This document shows positions 1-10,725 of a stretch of DNA of 60,000 bases, in pieces. The stretch spans positions 5,957,098 to 6,017,097 of the forward strand of contig CAIIXF020000001.1 of NCBI GenBank assembly GCA_903813345.2. Direction: 5' to 3'. The translations under genes were made by a program, and so were the position numbers. The DNA comes from Owenia fusiformis. Lineage: Eukaryota > Annelida > Polychaeta > Sabellida > Oweniidae. Each line of letters starts with the position of its first letter. Positions within the stretch are counted from its first letter, which is position 1. Below the pieces are notes generated by a model, which was not told where the DNA came from, did not search any database, and saw nothing but the letters and a program-made list of their open reading frames with translations.

Positions 1-559
1 GGCCATTTACAAAACATACTCAAAATGCCAAAATGTGCCTCACTGACTGGACATAAATCCTACCAGATTTTTATCTGTAGGCCTATTTTTTACACTTACA
101 ACATTGAAACAAGAGATTACAACACTAAACCCATGCAGGATGACTGAGTAATTAAGATTTGATATGGTTACTTTTTTGGCTCACCCTGTATATAACTGAC
201 AGGGAGAGCTATCATTTCTTGACCCTAAATTTGGATTACCAGAACTCTTGAAATAACTCAAGCAGGTATTCAAAGTGTCATTGAACAAAGTGTCATTGAA
301 CAAAATGTCAAATTTTTTACATGCAGTTATATTAGTGCATGTCATTCATATGCTCTATGATACAGTAGCAGTGGAATCTGTAAAGTAGGACACCTATAAT
401 AAAAAGTAGAACATCTATACTAGTGGAACACTTGACCAAGACCAATTGAGTTAATGTTAAATGAACCTTCATAAGTACAACCTCCAATGAGGGACACTTT
501 TTAGATGTACTGAAGGTGTTCAACTTATTACTGTTTTATTCTTCACTGAAAATACATAG
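1..559. other. No gene recognised
   Basis: AT-rich sequence with no convincing coding exon. A short direct repeat built on TGTCATTGAACAAA occurs near 278-310. The only open frames are short, without codon or homology signal. Confidence 0.5.
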
Positions 560-694
560 TAGGGAGTTTAAGCTTGCATATAAAATCCAAATGCAAACCT
601 CAATGTATGACCATCACCCATACAAATGCATCATTTAAATAACTTCAATACACCTCTAGGTTGTGAAAAAAACAATGCAAGCTTAAACTCCCTA
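560..694. mobile_element. Short foldback (MITE-like) element, 135 bp
   Basis: The ends are inverted copies of TAGGGAGTTTAAGCTTGCAT, at about 560-579 and 675-694, around an AT-rich centre. No coding capacity. The size and perfect ends fit a non-autonomous DNA transposon; the superfamily is not identifiable. Confidence 0.6.
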
Positions 695-865
695 TTAACA
701 GGTTGAAAGTAACATAGATTTTATAAATAGAATACTGTGGATGTGAATGGAATTTCAACAAAATCCATTACATTGATACAAATGAAGTTGATATTGGAGA
801 ATGATATTGGAAAATTTCAAGATTTGGCCTTTTCAATTTTTGACCTCTCAATTTGTAATGAATGC

Positions 866-1228
866 TTGGGTTAATTTGGGCCCGCTTTGATTTGGCAGAA
901 TAGACCAAAAACACCAATTTACATCTTCGCCAAAATTTAGAAAGGATCTCTGGGAATTTGATTTGGTGTGTTAAAGTCAGTTTTAACAAATCTAAAAAGG
1001 ATAAAAGTGATAATAAGAAAATGCCACTTCTAAATTGGCTCAGGGGAACTGCTTAAAATATAGTAGTTGAATTGTAGGAATGGGTGTAACAATTTATATT
1101 TTGTTCCAGTGTATATGGGAGTTGTGGTGTCAGAGCATGTTCAAGCCCCAGTGTCCGCCAAATTAAATAGCCAAAAAAGTGGCAAAATCGCCAAATGAAG
1201 TAGCGCCAAATGAACCCAATCTACAGTA
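866..1228. mobile_element. Non-autonomous TIR element, copy A (TACTGTAGATT family)
   Basis: Inverted ends built on TTGGGTTAATTTGG (left) and CCAAATGAACCCAATCTACAGTA (right, read in two parts). The interior shares the ATCTTCGCCAAAATTTAGAA block with the fuller copy at 6750-7218. The left end has lost its outermost bases, so this is a slightly eroded copy of the same family. Confidence 0.6.
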
Positions 1229-1633
1229 CGCAACAAGAAATAATGAAGTATAGGCTATAGAAAACTTAGAGAAACTTCAAAAACTTAGATTTGACCTGGA
1301 TTGTTTGAGTTAGTTTTAGACATTAAAGTTTCGATACTTTTTAATTTACATTAATATTATGATCCTTTCACTGACTCATCATTTAATGATGTATCACTTT
1401 TTATAGAACAAAGTTCAGACAATATTAAATTGTGTATTGTTTTCTTGTCCCATTCTTTCCTCTTGGTCTGATTCTATGTCTGACAAGTCTGACAATTCAG
1501 AATCATCATCACTCTCCGAGGTGTTGTCAACAATTGTTTCATCAAGCATAGGCCTCATCATTAAAGAAAGGTAAACCCACCAATCCTTTCATATATGTAG
1601 CATCGTTGATATTGTTTACATCCATTTCCATTC

Positions 1634-2755
1634 CTACATTTCCATTTGTATCTTTAGACTTGTATAATATAATAGAAATTGTTTCATTTCTTTTTTAAGG
1701 AGGACCTCTTCCTCTTTAAGTCTTTCAAATGATTCTTTCTTATTAACAAGGTCTCTTTTCTTCCCCAGAGTAATGTCCGACCTCCATGGGAAATCAGCTT
1801 TCAGAATACATCCCATTTCGGTTGAATTTATTTGTACTTCATTTTCTATATCTTGTGCAGCAATGTTGTATATTTCCACTGCATTCTCAATTGCTTTCTT
1901 TGTCTTTTGGTTGGCCCTTCTCAGCTTGTGGCGTTCCTTACTTGTCTCTGAAAAATTCAAACAACCAAGTTCCTGAATATGTTAATCTTGTATTGATGGG
2001 ATATCATACATTGTAATGTCTAAAACTAACCATTATTGCAGTATTAATGCTCATCCCCTAATAAGCCCCCACCCCACTTTCAAGGCTTAGATGCAAATCC
2101 ACTGTACCTATTTCCAAAAAACATAATCACATTATACTAGAATGATACTATTGTGATTGTTCAGAGGGAACAAATGTTTCACTTTGTAATAACTAGGAAA
2201 GCAAATCATATAAATATAAATAAATAACATATTCATAAGATAGCTTACCGGTAACTATTCTTGGTTGTCCATTGTTTAAAGCATTGAAAACATCTTCTTG
2301 TTTTCTCAGCTGAAAATATTCTACCTCGGGAGAAACACCATTCCTATTTGTAGAATCTGGAAAAGGTGAAAAATGATATAAAACTACAAATCAGCAACTC
2401 CACGGAGTAGCAAATCCCAATGAACACTGCATACATGAATCTGTAAATGGCTCAATGTAATATTTAAAATCTATTCTAACCTTTATTAAATTGGCAGATA
2501 TTCCATTTAGGAGTTTCAAAGGCACAAATGATAGACATTAGAATGTTTGAGATCTAATAGAGTATTATGTAATCTTAATTTGAAAATGACAACTGCAACA
2601 ACAAAAAAATTCGACCAACAATGGAGCATGTTGTTAGGTCATCACATGATATATCCTACCTTGAACATGATCAAGTATATCTTGCTTCATTTCAATGAGG
2701 TCATATTCCTTGTACTTGGCAAGGTCTTCTTCAGACTCAGCAACCATTTTCTCAC
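1634..2755 (-). CDS. C-terminal three exons of KDZ transposase-related gene
   Basis: Three minus-strand exons join with matching phases and GT-AG borders: 2755-2660, 2356-2249 and 1947-1634 (stop TAG at 1636-1634). They encode a Glu/Lys-rich, probably coiled-coil tail of about 170 residues, from EKMVAESEED through VEYFQLRKQED and ETSKERHKLRRANQ to LLYYTSLKIQMEM. Helical tails of this kind close many KDZ (Kyakuja-Dileera-Zisupton) transposase-derived proteins, which is why it is placed with the KDZ-like exons at 4.4-6.6 kb. The phase does not match the next exon found upstream (4420-4511), so at least one exon between 2756 and 4419 is missed or lost. The exon structure is firm; the family assignment of this part is inference. 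Confidence 0.5.
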
Positions 2756-2904
2756 CTATTTGAAATAAAAAGTTTTGACATACAGGCCAAAAATTGCTAG
2801 CAAAGGATTGTTTCCTGCATATACATCCAGGGTTTCCACTAGAATTTTTCACAGCAGACTAAGTAAATGAAAACAGCAGGCAATATTAATGGAAACTAGA
2901 TAAC

Positions 2905-3670
2905 GGCAACTCCGCGGAGTAGCAAATCCCAACGAACAAAATATCAATTACCGAATTCCAATCAATTATACTCATTACTTTGGTTGAAAATGAAAAAATT
3001 AGATTTTAGAATTGCGAATTCCTGCAAAGCAGCCATTTTGAATTTTCTGAGGTACAAATCTGAAAAATAATACCATAATTGTGATCTACTCCAAAATTCC
3101 TTCAATTTGAGTATAATATAGCCATACTTTTAAGAGATCGAAAAATTATTGCGAAATCGTACATTAGACGGCCATTTTGAATTTTACGAGGCTCGAATCA
3201 GAAAAAAGATACAATATTTGCAATCTACTCTTAATTGCTTTTCATTTGAGTATAATAAAGCTATACTTCAGAAAGATCTAAAAATTAGCAAAAATTTCTG
3301 TTTTCCTGTCCCCCCATACATGGCCCCTGGGGGTCAGGATGAAAAACACAGAATATATGTGAAATAGATAAATGTTGTAAATACACTACCAAAATTTCAA
3401 ACAATAATATTAATTACTTTGGTTTAGAATGAAAAATTTATGATTTTTGCGAAAAAGTCCCGTCATTTTTAAAGCGGCGGCCATCTTGAAAAATTTTTTT
3501 TTGCGTAAAACTATTCACCAATATACATCTTTCGACTAAATATGAAGAAAATCTGTCAACTAGTATTTGAGTTATTTTCCGGACAGACGGACGGACTGAC
3601 TGACTGACTGACGGACAGACGGACGGAGGGCTTCACTATATCCCTAACGAACTTCGTTCGTTGGGATAAT
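2905..3670. mobile_element. TIR element, copy I (ATCCCAACGAAC family)
   Basis: Starts with GCAACTCCGCGGAGTAGC followed by AATCCCAACGAAC and ends with TTCGTTCGTTGGGATAA, so ATCCCAACGAAC and its inverse lie near the two ends. The interior holds repeated GGCCATTTTGAATTTT blocks and a run of GACGGACTGACTG-type short repeats at about 3583-3628. No transposase is present. A second long copy is at 17571-18229; fragments are near 2396-2435, 5540-5592 and 15505-15600. Confidence 0.6.
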
Positions 3671-4100
3671 CATAAATTCAACATGGAAAAGTTGAAAAGT
3701 CCCTCAAAACAATGGGCGATTATATGAAAACAACTGCTGAAAATCGCTTGTTGCCTGCTGCTAATGAAGTCCCTGTACATCTATTCCTGGTTTTCTATAC
3801 ATTTGAAAAATATGACAAATAAAGGATTAACACAGGGAACTCTGAACTCTAGCTCAAATTATTACAATGTAAAGTAAAACCCATCTGAGTGGACACATCT
3901 CTCAAGTGAACACCTGTATCTAGTTAACACCCTTCCTCTCCCCACATACTCTACTGACTTTTGTAGAAATTATTCTCTCTGGAGTGAACAGCTACAAACC
4001 CTGAACGTTTTCTCAGTAAAAAAATGTTCAATATACACAGGTTTTACTGTAGTTGATAATGTGCAGTTCTTTCTGTTTCAAACATATTCCATGTACAGGG

Positions 4101-4403
4101 TGATCCTGATGTAACTTCAAAGATATTGCATTTCCATACTGAATCTCAAACAAAACTAAGTGTATACAAAATATATAGTCTATTTTTGATTGGTTGATTT
4201 TGAAAGATTATTCTAATTTATTCAGCTTATCAAGTCAAGAGAGTTTTATTTACCCCATATGACATCACGATGGGTTACCATGGTAACCATGAAACGAATC
4301 ACATTGTTAACTAAGAAATTTTTGTGGAAAATCTGTTTTAAGTTTCAAGATGACTGTCAAGTAGAATTGAATTGACAAAACCTTTGAAGTTACATCTGGA
4401 TCA
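4101..4403. mobile_element. MITE, 303 bp, carrying an RFX-type X-box
   Basis: The 22-bp ends TGATCCTGATGTAACTTCAAAG (split TGATCC / TGATGTAACTTCAAAG) and its near-inverse at 4382-4403 define the element. No ORF. It lies within an intron of the minus-strand KDZ-like gene, only 16 bases past the donor of exon 4420-4511. Its interior holds the palindrome GTTACCATGGTAAC. Confidence 0.65.
4274..4287. promoter_or_regulatory. RFX X-box-like palindrome in MITE
   Basis: GTTACCATGGTAAC matches the RFX-family X-box consensus (GTNRCC, 0-3 bases, RGYAAC). The match is seen in the sequence; binding is not shown. Confidence 0.45.
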
Positions 4404-4419
4404 ATTTATATAAAGATAC

Positions 4420-4770
4420 CTTCCTATATCTTCGAGTTAAATACTCCAGGAGCGACTTCACTTTCTTCGTTCCCCAAAATGAAACGAGACGTGTGATCAC
4501 CTCCTCTCTTCCTATAAAAGTGAGGCAAAAAAATGTGTAAATCATTTGTTTTATGTTTTCTTCTGACTATACCTGCCGACAAACGGTATGGAGGCATTCT
4601 TTATTGATAATTTGTTTGAAAATGTATAATTTACTATTACTTAGTTATTGACTTCAACTGTTTGAATATAGTTAACAATTTTACTCACTAGCACAACCCA
4701 TGTATTTGGAGGGCTTGCAAGCATTGGATGTTGTCCAAGCACCCTTCTTCCAATCACCACCCCACATTAT
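4420..4770 (-). CDS. Two exons of the KDZ-related gene (middle part)
   Basis: Exon 4770-4689 (IMWGGDWKKGAWTTSNACK...MGCA) and exon 4511-4420 (REEVITRLVSFWGTKKVKSLL...RRYRK) have consensus acceptors and donors, and their phases agree (one base left, two bases to complete). They fill the position expected for the middle of the KDZ-like gene but have no motif I can assign. The first exon does not match the phase of 5383-5173, so the gene is either missing an exon or is decaying. Confidence 0.4.
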
Positions 4771-4798
4771 CTGAAAATACATATGTTCAGTTTTGTAA

Positions 4799-4878
4799 CT
4801 GGATGATCAGGAGCTTGATATAGCAAAATACATACTGCCAATAGGAATTTTGCCCACCTCCAGCTCCTGATCATCCAG
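4799..4878. repeat. Short hairpin repeat, 80 bp
   Basis: CTGGATGATCAGGAGCT at the left is repeated inverted as AGCTCCTGATCATCCAG at the right with a 46-base loop. It lies just upstream, on the minus strand, of exon 4770-4689. Probably a small MITE. Confidence 0.6.
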
Positions 4879-5172
4879 TATTTGTTTTTTATGCACTTCT
4901 CAATCAAGATACTGAGTGTACATCTTTTAAGAATTTCTGGTTTTCTTAAAACTCAAGATGGCGTCCTATACACCAAACAAAAACAAAAAACGTTGTACCA
5001 GGAATTTTCTTTTTCATTTAATATAGTTTTTGTACTGTATATGTTATGCTTTGCTGTATATTCCATATCATTGAAGCTAATAATAAAAAGGTATTCTCAG
5101 TATTCAAAAAAGGAACACTTATATACCAAGAATATATAAGACTATATATTGTAGTTAAATACTTTTTCTTAC

Positions 5173-5383
5173 CTGGCATGTAGAAGAATGGCCTTTGGCC
5201 ATATGAGTGCATACAGTGTGCATAAGCGAATATCTCCCCTTGGAACATGTTTAGAAGTTGAGGAGGTATAACATGTCTGCATGTAGAGCCAAATACACCA
5301 GTTTGGTCAAGACGTGCCATCCTATGCGAGCTCTCTTTAGCAGCTTTCCAGTGGCTTTGTCCACAAACATCAACTTCTGAGTT
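5173..5383 (-). CDS. KDZ transposase-like exon with DxTG...RH motif
   Basis: This exon, bounded by TTTTTGTAG acceptor and CCAG|GTAAG donor, encodes about 70 residues: CGQSHWKAAKESS, then RLDQTGVFGSTCRHVIPPQ, then a LLNMFQGEIFAYAH stretch. The order D-x-TG-x(5)-C-RH followed by a LNMxxGExxAYA-type segment is characteristic of the catalytic region of KDZ transposases, including a candidate catalytic Asp. It is the best family evidence for the minus-strand gene spanning 1634-8280. Neighbouring exons on both sides do not match in phase, so I cannot tell an active host gene with missed small exons from a decaying transposon copy. Splice sites are intact and no internal stop interrupts the exon. 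Confidence 0.6.
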
Positions 5384-5742
5384 CTACAAAAAGAATATAG
5401 CACTTATTTTGAACACAACTGAATGAAACATTTCATATTTTTCAATAAATATAGTTTTATCCATTGTGCATATATATCTCTTACATAAGTCAATAATTTG
5501 CCCAGATAATCGTGGCAAGATTTTGTCACACTTTCATATTGGATGGATGGAGGGTTTCACTTTATCCCAACCAAACTTTGTTAGCTTGGATAATAAAGGT
5601 ATGAATACATGTCAATTGCTTTCATATTTATGGTATTAGAATGAATTTTTCTACTTTAATAGGCCATGAAATGAATTCTCTGATATTTAACAGAGAATCT
5701 ACTTTTTAAGGCACAATGTCTTTTGTTATTAAATTTACTTAC

Positions 5743-5841
5743 AGGGGTAAGATCACTGCTGATCTTTTTAAGATGACATACTGGTCGACTTCTTCATCTG
5801 GGGTGAACAGTTCAGATCCAAAATATGATTTTCTTTCTCCC
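5743..5841 (-). CDS. Candidate exon of KDZ-related gene
   Basis: An intron-bounded open segment (TTTATTAG acceptor, CCCCT|GTAAGT donor) encodes GERKSYFGSELFTPDEEVDQ... and ends VILKRSAVILP. Only one of the three frames is open. Its phase joins neither exon 6621-6270 nor exon 5383-5173, so it is either part of an alternative transcript, or an exon from a gene model with missing pieces. Confidence 0.35.
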
Positions 5842-6269
5842 CTAATAAAAAAAATAATAAAAAACAAATCATAGAAACAATCAGGATGAAAAACAATATA
5901 ATGAATAACAGGATATCTGTTGTAAGATATGTGATGTGTTAACATTCCTAACTTATACATTTTTATGCCATCAAGTATTCACATATCATCACATATGAAA
6001 AAAAATAAAACAGTCCATTGGTTTTTGAGTTTTGGCAATAATCATAGACAAGGCATTAACATGCAAACTGTCACCACCTGTCATTTGTTACAGACAGCAA
6101 CTGCCGAACACCAACCACTGAACACCAAACACAAAAAAAATTGGTGACCATAAAAATATGTCACATGCAAGACTGCTTTAAAACCCACACACTAATTACA
6201 TGCTCAGCCTTTTTATCTTCATATTTCCATCAATCATAATAGAATGGGTACTTAAATCACTTAACATAC

Positions 6270-6621
6270 CTTAAGAATATCTATCTTTGACTGTGGTTTG
6301 TTTGTTGGTTGTCTTGGAACCCAAGCAGGATTGCTACTATTCCAAATAATATCAAAGAGTGGTTCTGGCTGTATTCTCGATATTGAGGGATATAATGGCT
6401 GGCCATCTTCATCCACACAGTCAAGGTCAAGGTCTTTAGAGGCAACTTTCTTAAAGTTTTCAATCGTAAAGGGCCCATTGTCTTTGATATACCATGTCCA
6501 AAAATTCACTGTGTCTCCAGTTTTTTGAGTCCTCCAATATGCATCAGCAACAAGCCTTCGCTGTGATAAGGTGCCGATTTCATGCTCATGCTTATCATCA
6601 TACTTCACGCCACGCTTGATT
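6270..6621 (-). CDS. Large exon of KDZ-related gene
   Basis: A 352-base minus-strand exon with a strong acceptor (TTTGCATTCCAG) and donor (CTTAAG|GTATGT). It encodes 117 residues starting IKRGVKYDDKHEHEIGTL, with QRRLVADAYWRTQKTGDTVN, a WYIKDNGPFTIENF segment, an acidic DLDLDCVDEDGQP and ending PQSKIDILK. The lack of stops over 117 codons and clean splice borders make it a real exon. It precedes the RH-motif exon, where N-terminal domains of KDZ proteins lie. I do not recognise a domain in it. The exon begins with one base completing a split codon, which the first exon at 8280-8146 (phase 0) cannot supply, so another exon is expected between 6622 and 8145. Confidence 0.5.
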
Positions 6622-6749
6622 CTGGAATGCAAACATTCATCTTTAACTTTTAATTACGGACAGATTTATAATAATGGGAGGCTTATAGGCATCAATGTTC
6701 AGTATAAATTTCCACTGGATTTTAAATATTTTTTGAACCATTAGTAAGA

Positions 6750-7218
6750 TACTGTAGATTTGGTTAATTTGGTGCCCGCTTTAATTTGGCGAATTTGGGG
6801 AAATTGTAAAATTCGCCAATATAAATCTTCGCCAAAATTTAGAATGAATCCCCGGGAATTATCTAGGGTATTTTGTCCAGTGTATTTAGGTCACTTCCGG
6901 TTAAGTTTTTTCCAAAAATATGAAAAAAAGTCTCATAAATTGGCTCAGAACTGGTCAGTCACCCATTAATACTCAGGGAAAAACTAGAAAGGAAAAGCGC
7001 GGTATAGTAGCAACATCGATCGAAGTGCAAAATGTAAAGGTTGATCTCACAAAAATGTACAAACATGGTGAATATCGCCAGTGGTCCTCAAAAGAAAAAA
7101 TGAACATAGCCAAACATGCCCAATTTTTTGCATATCCGCCAAATTAAATAGCCGCCAATATGCCAAAAATGGCAAAATCGTCAAATTAAGTAGCGCCAAA
7201 TTAACCCAATCTACAGTA
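6750..7218. mobile_element. Non-autonomous TIR element, copy B (TACTGTAGATT family)
   Basis: Left end TACTGTAGATTTGGTTAATT and right end AATTAACCCAATCTACAGTA are inverted repeats, 469 bp apart. The interior repeats GCCAAATT/AATTTGGC blocks near both ends. It is the more complete relative of the copy at 866-1228. No transposase. Confidence 0.7.
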
Positions 7219-7227
7219 ACAGAAATT

Positions 7228-7410
7228 CTGTTTTGACCTCCAGTCAGTTTGACTAGTTCAACATATCATTTACATGACCAGGATCACAATGTACATGGTC
7301 AGAGGGCTGAAAAAATTATTTCATCATGTTTAGGGTCATTCTGACCATGTACATTGTGATCCTGGTCATGTAAATGATATTTGGCACTAGTCAAACTGAC
7401 TGGAGGTCAA
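7228..7410. mobile_element. Foldback element related to 27305-28282
   Basis: TTTTGACCTCCAGTCAGTTT and its inverse AAACTGACTGGAGGTCAAAA frame inner arms containing CCAGGATCACAATGTACATG and its inverse. This is a short version of the roughly 1-kb foldback at 27305-28282, which shares the same arms. Flanking sequence to about 7600 also resembles the outer arms of that family. Confidence 0.65.
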
Positions 7411-7714
7411 AACAGAACTTTGTTATCCACAGGAAGATTAGGACTTGAGACATACGAGGGCTCTGCCTGATCTTCCATACAAACCCCTGTGCTGTTATCT
7501 TGGTTCAAAAAATCTTCAAAATTCAGTATGGTTTTGTCACTTCCTGTTTTGGCATTTCCTGTCAGGACCATGGCACCTCAAGATCATGCCTGCTGGAGAT
7601 TTCAATTTATTTTTAAAAAAATTCAAAAAACAAACATGGCGACTTCGTGAATCGAAAATATAAGCCAATGTCGAAATAACCCCATGGTCGAAATAGCCCC
7701 ATGACCATAGATCT

Positions 7715-7797
7715 CGGCCAGATTCTTTTGTAGTAGGATCAGTAGCTCAATAATTATTCTTTGAGCCTATGAGATCCTACTACAAAACGATCTGGCC
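7715..7797. repeat. Small inverted repeat
   Basis: GGCCAGATTCTTTTGTAGTA and its near-inverse TACTACAAAACGATCTGGCC flank an AT-rich loop. No coding content; probably a MITE or hairpin remnant. Confidence 0.55.
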
Positions 7798-8145
7798 AAT
7801 ATCTGTGCCCATCACGAAGTAAACCCATGGTCGAAGTTCGACGGATCTCCCCTTTACTATGATTTTTTCGGTTAACATGCCCCAATACGAAATCTTTATT
7901 GAAATGGTACAATTGAAGGCTACCCACACTGTCCTCCTAAAGAGAAAGGTGCAATTCCTCTCAGAGAATATTGCATCTCCCTCACACTGGGCTTGTATTG
8001 AAGATAAGGGAGGGTCTAGGAACACACGAGGTCATTGTTCGATACCCCATTCAAGCCCCTGTATTATTATTAAATACTCCCATATCTTATGTTTTGGGAA
8101 TGGCTGGAATGGAAAATAATTCGAAAAATAATTTCTACTTCTTAC

Positions 8146-8280
8146 CTGGAACGACTTTTCGGCATTTTTGTAGACTAGATAGATTGTTGTTGCTATGCTA
8201 TGTTTGAACGTGGAACTAATGATCTCTCCTTTACAAGATAGAATGCAGCAAGGTTTCCCAATGATATAATATTTAGCCAT
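8146..8280 (-). CDS. Candidate first coding exon of the minus-strand KDZ-related gene
   Basis: ATG at 8280 starts a 45-codon open exon (MAKYYIIGKPCCILSCKGEI... ending NAEKSFQ) that runs into a consensus donor CAG|GTAAGA. Upstream lies CpG-containing sequence (AACGCGTGCAGCGCGCC, about 8308-8324) in otherwise AT-rich DNA, as expected for a promoter or 5' UTR. The exon ends in phase 0, whereas exon 6621-6270 requires two carried bases, so either a further exon intervenes or this belongs to a different gene. The protein segment is not recognised. Confidence 0.4.
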
Positions 8281-8728
8281 TTATTCAAGAAATCATTCCT
8301 CTTGAAAACGCGTGCAGCGCGCCATTTTTAAAGAATACGGAGTGAATACGATACGCAAGCATTATTATCTAAAAGTCTATCATATAACTCCAATCTGTGA
8401 TGATTCGTCATACTATTCTATTTAAATTAATAGTGAACCCAAAATATAATTTTTAAATACTCAAATTTAATAAATAATATTAGCACTGAATTTGACATTA
8501 ATAGCCTATTGCGGCATGAGCGCAACTGCTACGGTTGCGGGAATACCGCAATGGTATTAGGAGTATTGACTGAGTTGTACAAACGTTAATGCCCAGTTTT
8601 ATTTTATTTACATCATGTATCGTTAGTTCAATATATAAAAGATATTTATAGTGCTAGGATATTAAAGTCAAATAAAAAGTGTTGAGTGAAACCAAGACCC
8701 TGAGTTTAAGGGAATCTGGTCACATATT

Positions 8729-8956
8729 ATGACAACTCTAGTATACCATGCCATGAGGCAACGCGTATTTGAGGAAAGGAAGAACAAGGATGCCATTCCG
8801 GATGAATCGGGTGATGAAGAGGAAGATGATTTACCTTCCATTCAGAAGATTGTAGAAATTTATGAGGCCCATTCAGACCTGTTTGACATCCGCCATGAAA
8901 AATACCGCAATAACAAAAACACGGTCCCAACTATACACGAAAAACTATTAATTTAG
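8729..8956 (+). CDS. Hypothetical acidic small protein, 75 aa
   Basis: A single open frame begins MTTLVYHAMRQRVF, passes through an acidic run (ESGDEEEDDLP) and a predicted helix (SIQKIVEIYEAH), and ends at TAG 8954-8956. The composition is more protein-like than random AT-rich frames here, and it stands upstream of another coding-like stretch (8968-9034) duplicated inverted at 9132-9198. No family is recognised. It could be an exon or remnant of a transposon-associated gene; expression evidence would be needed to call it a gene. Confidence 0.3.
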   Translation: MTTLVYHAMRQRVFEERKNKDAIPDESGDEEEDDLPSIQKIVEIYEAHSDLFDIRHEKYRNNKNTVPTIHEKLLI

Positions 8957-8967
8957 ACCTACCAGAT

Positions 8968-9198
8968 GTTTGAAAATTAAGGAATGTGAGTCTCATACTG
9001 CACCGTTTTTCTTCAAACTTGTTCCATTCAAAGCAAAACAAAAATGCCTTTCTGTTGGTACATAACTCTGCTATACTCTGTAATATTAGCGCTTGTCTTC
9101 AACATATTCCAAGACATTGCGTGGACATTCGGCTTTGAATGGAACAAGTTTGATGTAAAACAGTGCAGTATCAGACTCACAATCCCTGATTTTCAAAC
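8968..9198. repeat. Inverted pair of 67-bp coding-like segments
   Basis: 8968-9034 (plus) and 9132-9198 (minus) are close inverted copies starting GTTTGAAAAT and ending TTCCATTCAAAGC. Each can be read as a peptide of the type CLKI-(K/R)-(E/D)-CES-(H/D)-TA-x-F-x3-KLVPFKA, so substitutions fall in a protein-like pattern. No known domain. The two could form a stem with a 97-base loop. Confidence 0.5.
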
Positions 9199-9527
9199 AT
9201 GGGGTTATTCTGAAATTCAAATTAATGGTCGGAGTTGGCACCGCATGAAACTGAAGGAGGCTAGGCAGAGTAGGCAACAGATATTATAAAATGGAAATTT
9301 GAAAGCCGAATGTGTACAGTAAAGTAGGTCATAATAAAAAATGAAATTGTCCAAAATTGCAATGTTCACTTCAGACACTTCCAAAATGAATATGAGATCA
9401 TATATGATATGTGATTTGTGGATATGTGGATGAGAACCGAGCTGGATCTTCCAGGAAATCGAGTCAATCGTCTTGCGAGCTTTTTCACAGCAAATGACAG
9501 AAAATATATTCCGAAGGTACATTACCT

Positions 9528-9763
9528 ATCAAACCCATACGGTAGACCTAAGTTACATACACGGTATTTCGAATTAAATCGACAATTCTGTTGTTTTCCT
9601 AGCTATTTTTTCGCAAATGTGTGACATTTTCTAAAACATATGATACTGATACACGTTTGTGAGAAAAAATGTCGTGGGGATTTTGCCTACGACGCGTGAA
9701 ATAAGGAAAAAAGAAAAATCGTACCTTCGCCGTTCCGACATTTTGTCGAGCGGATCACCAGTG
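9528..9763. mobile_element. Half copy of the CACTGGTGATCC foldback element
   Basis: This matches one arm of the complete foldback at 14811-15346: a TTAAATCGACAATTCTGTTG-like segment, ATATGATACTGATACACGTT, then CGTACCTTCG and the terminal GGATCACCAGTG at 9752-9763. The left arm is missing. Confidence 0.6.
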
Positions 9764-10120
9764 TTCATGCTAATACGCCGTTTAACTTTCCAAACATTTG
9801 ATAATGAGCATGGATAATTTGATATACCATGGACTTGGAGGAATGGGTTTTAATCTGCTATCTATTCAATGGTCTCGACCTGATTTACCAACTCGGGGAA
9901 TCGAACAGATCCAGAATATTTTATTTTGATTTATTTTACAAAGAAATGTCATTTAATTTGGCGGCCATATTGATTTTTCAAATTGATTTGCAGCTTTTAC
10001 AATTTTACAAGAAATTTGATCGAGAAAAACTTTGTCAGGTTTTCTGTGGTACTTCCTTTGAGATGATTAGTAAAATACATACTGGGAATTTGTTCAGACA
10101 AACTGAGTAACTAGTACTAT

Positions 10121-10725
10121 GAACCAAAGTTATCATCTTTCACTTACAAAGTCCTTCATAGATTTTTAGCAACTAATACATACTTAAAAATGTGTGGACT
10201 CATAGAATCAGACATTTGCACTTTTTGTAAACTAAATCCTGAAACGATTTGCCATCTTCTGTATGAATGTACTATTGTAAGTGCTTTATTGGCTCACTTT
10301 GGAGCTCACATTGCTATGTACTAAACAAAATGTATTGATAGGACCTGAGAGTATAAATGAGAAAAAAACAATCATCCTAAATAATATGCTATATGTATTT
10401 TTAAAAGGTATGTTTATTTGTGCAAATATTCTATGCTAAAACCAACACTTAAAGGTTTTATAAGTAATGTGAAGGAATCTTTCATCACGTACTAACGAGT
10501 TGGCAGAGGCGATAAGTAAAATCATGGAAGCAAAATTAAACAAATGATTTTTCCTTTAAATGAAAAAATTGCCAATGGTATAAAATTCTTAAACACTAAC
10601 GTTTAACCAATGCTGTATTGTAAAATGTACGTTTACCATGTAACTGTATTGTAATTGTTTTTTGCAATTGCTTTAACATGTTTTTCTTCTCTGAAATAAA
10701 AAAAAATAAAATAAAAAAAAGAATT
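10121..10725 (+). pseudogene. Decayed L1-type LINE 3' end
   Basis: Translated segments YKVLHRFLATNTYLKMCGL and DICTFCKLNPETICHLLYEC show the C-terminal zinc-knuckle region of L1/Tx1-type ORF2 (C-x2-C-x7-H-x4-C). The next segment (GPESINEKKTIILNNMLY) continues the family pattern after in-frame stops. The fragment ends in an A-rich tail of AATAAA-like repeats at about 10694-10722. It is 5' truncated, frame-broken and not functional. Confidence 0.65.

Noticed and set aside
9829-10110. 93-codon plus-strand ORF
   Set aside because: Considered as an upstream part of the LINE fragment at 10121, but it shows no LINE motif and no splice borders.
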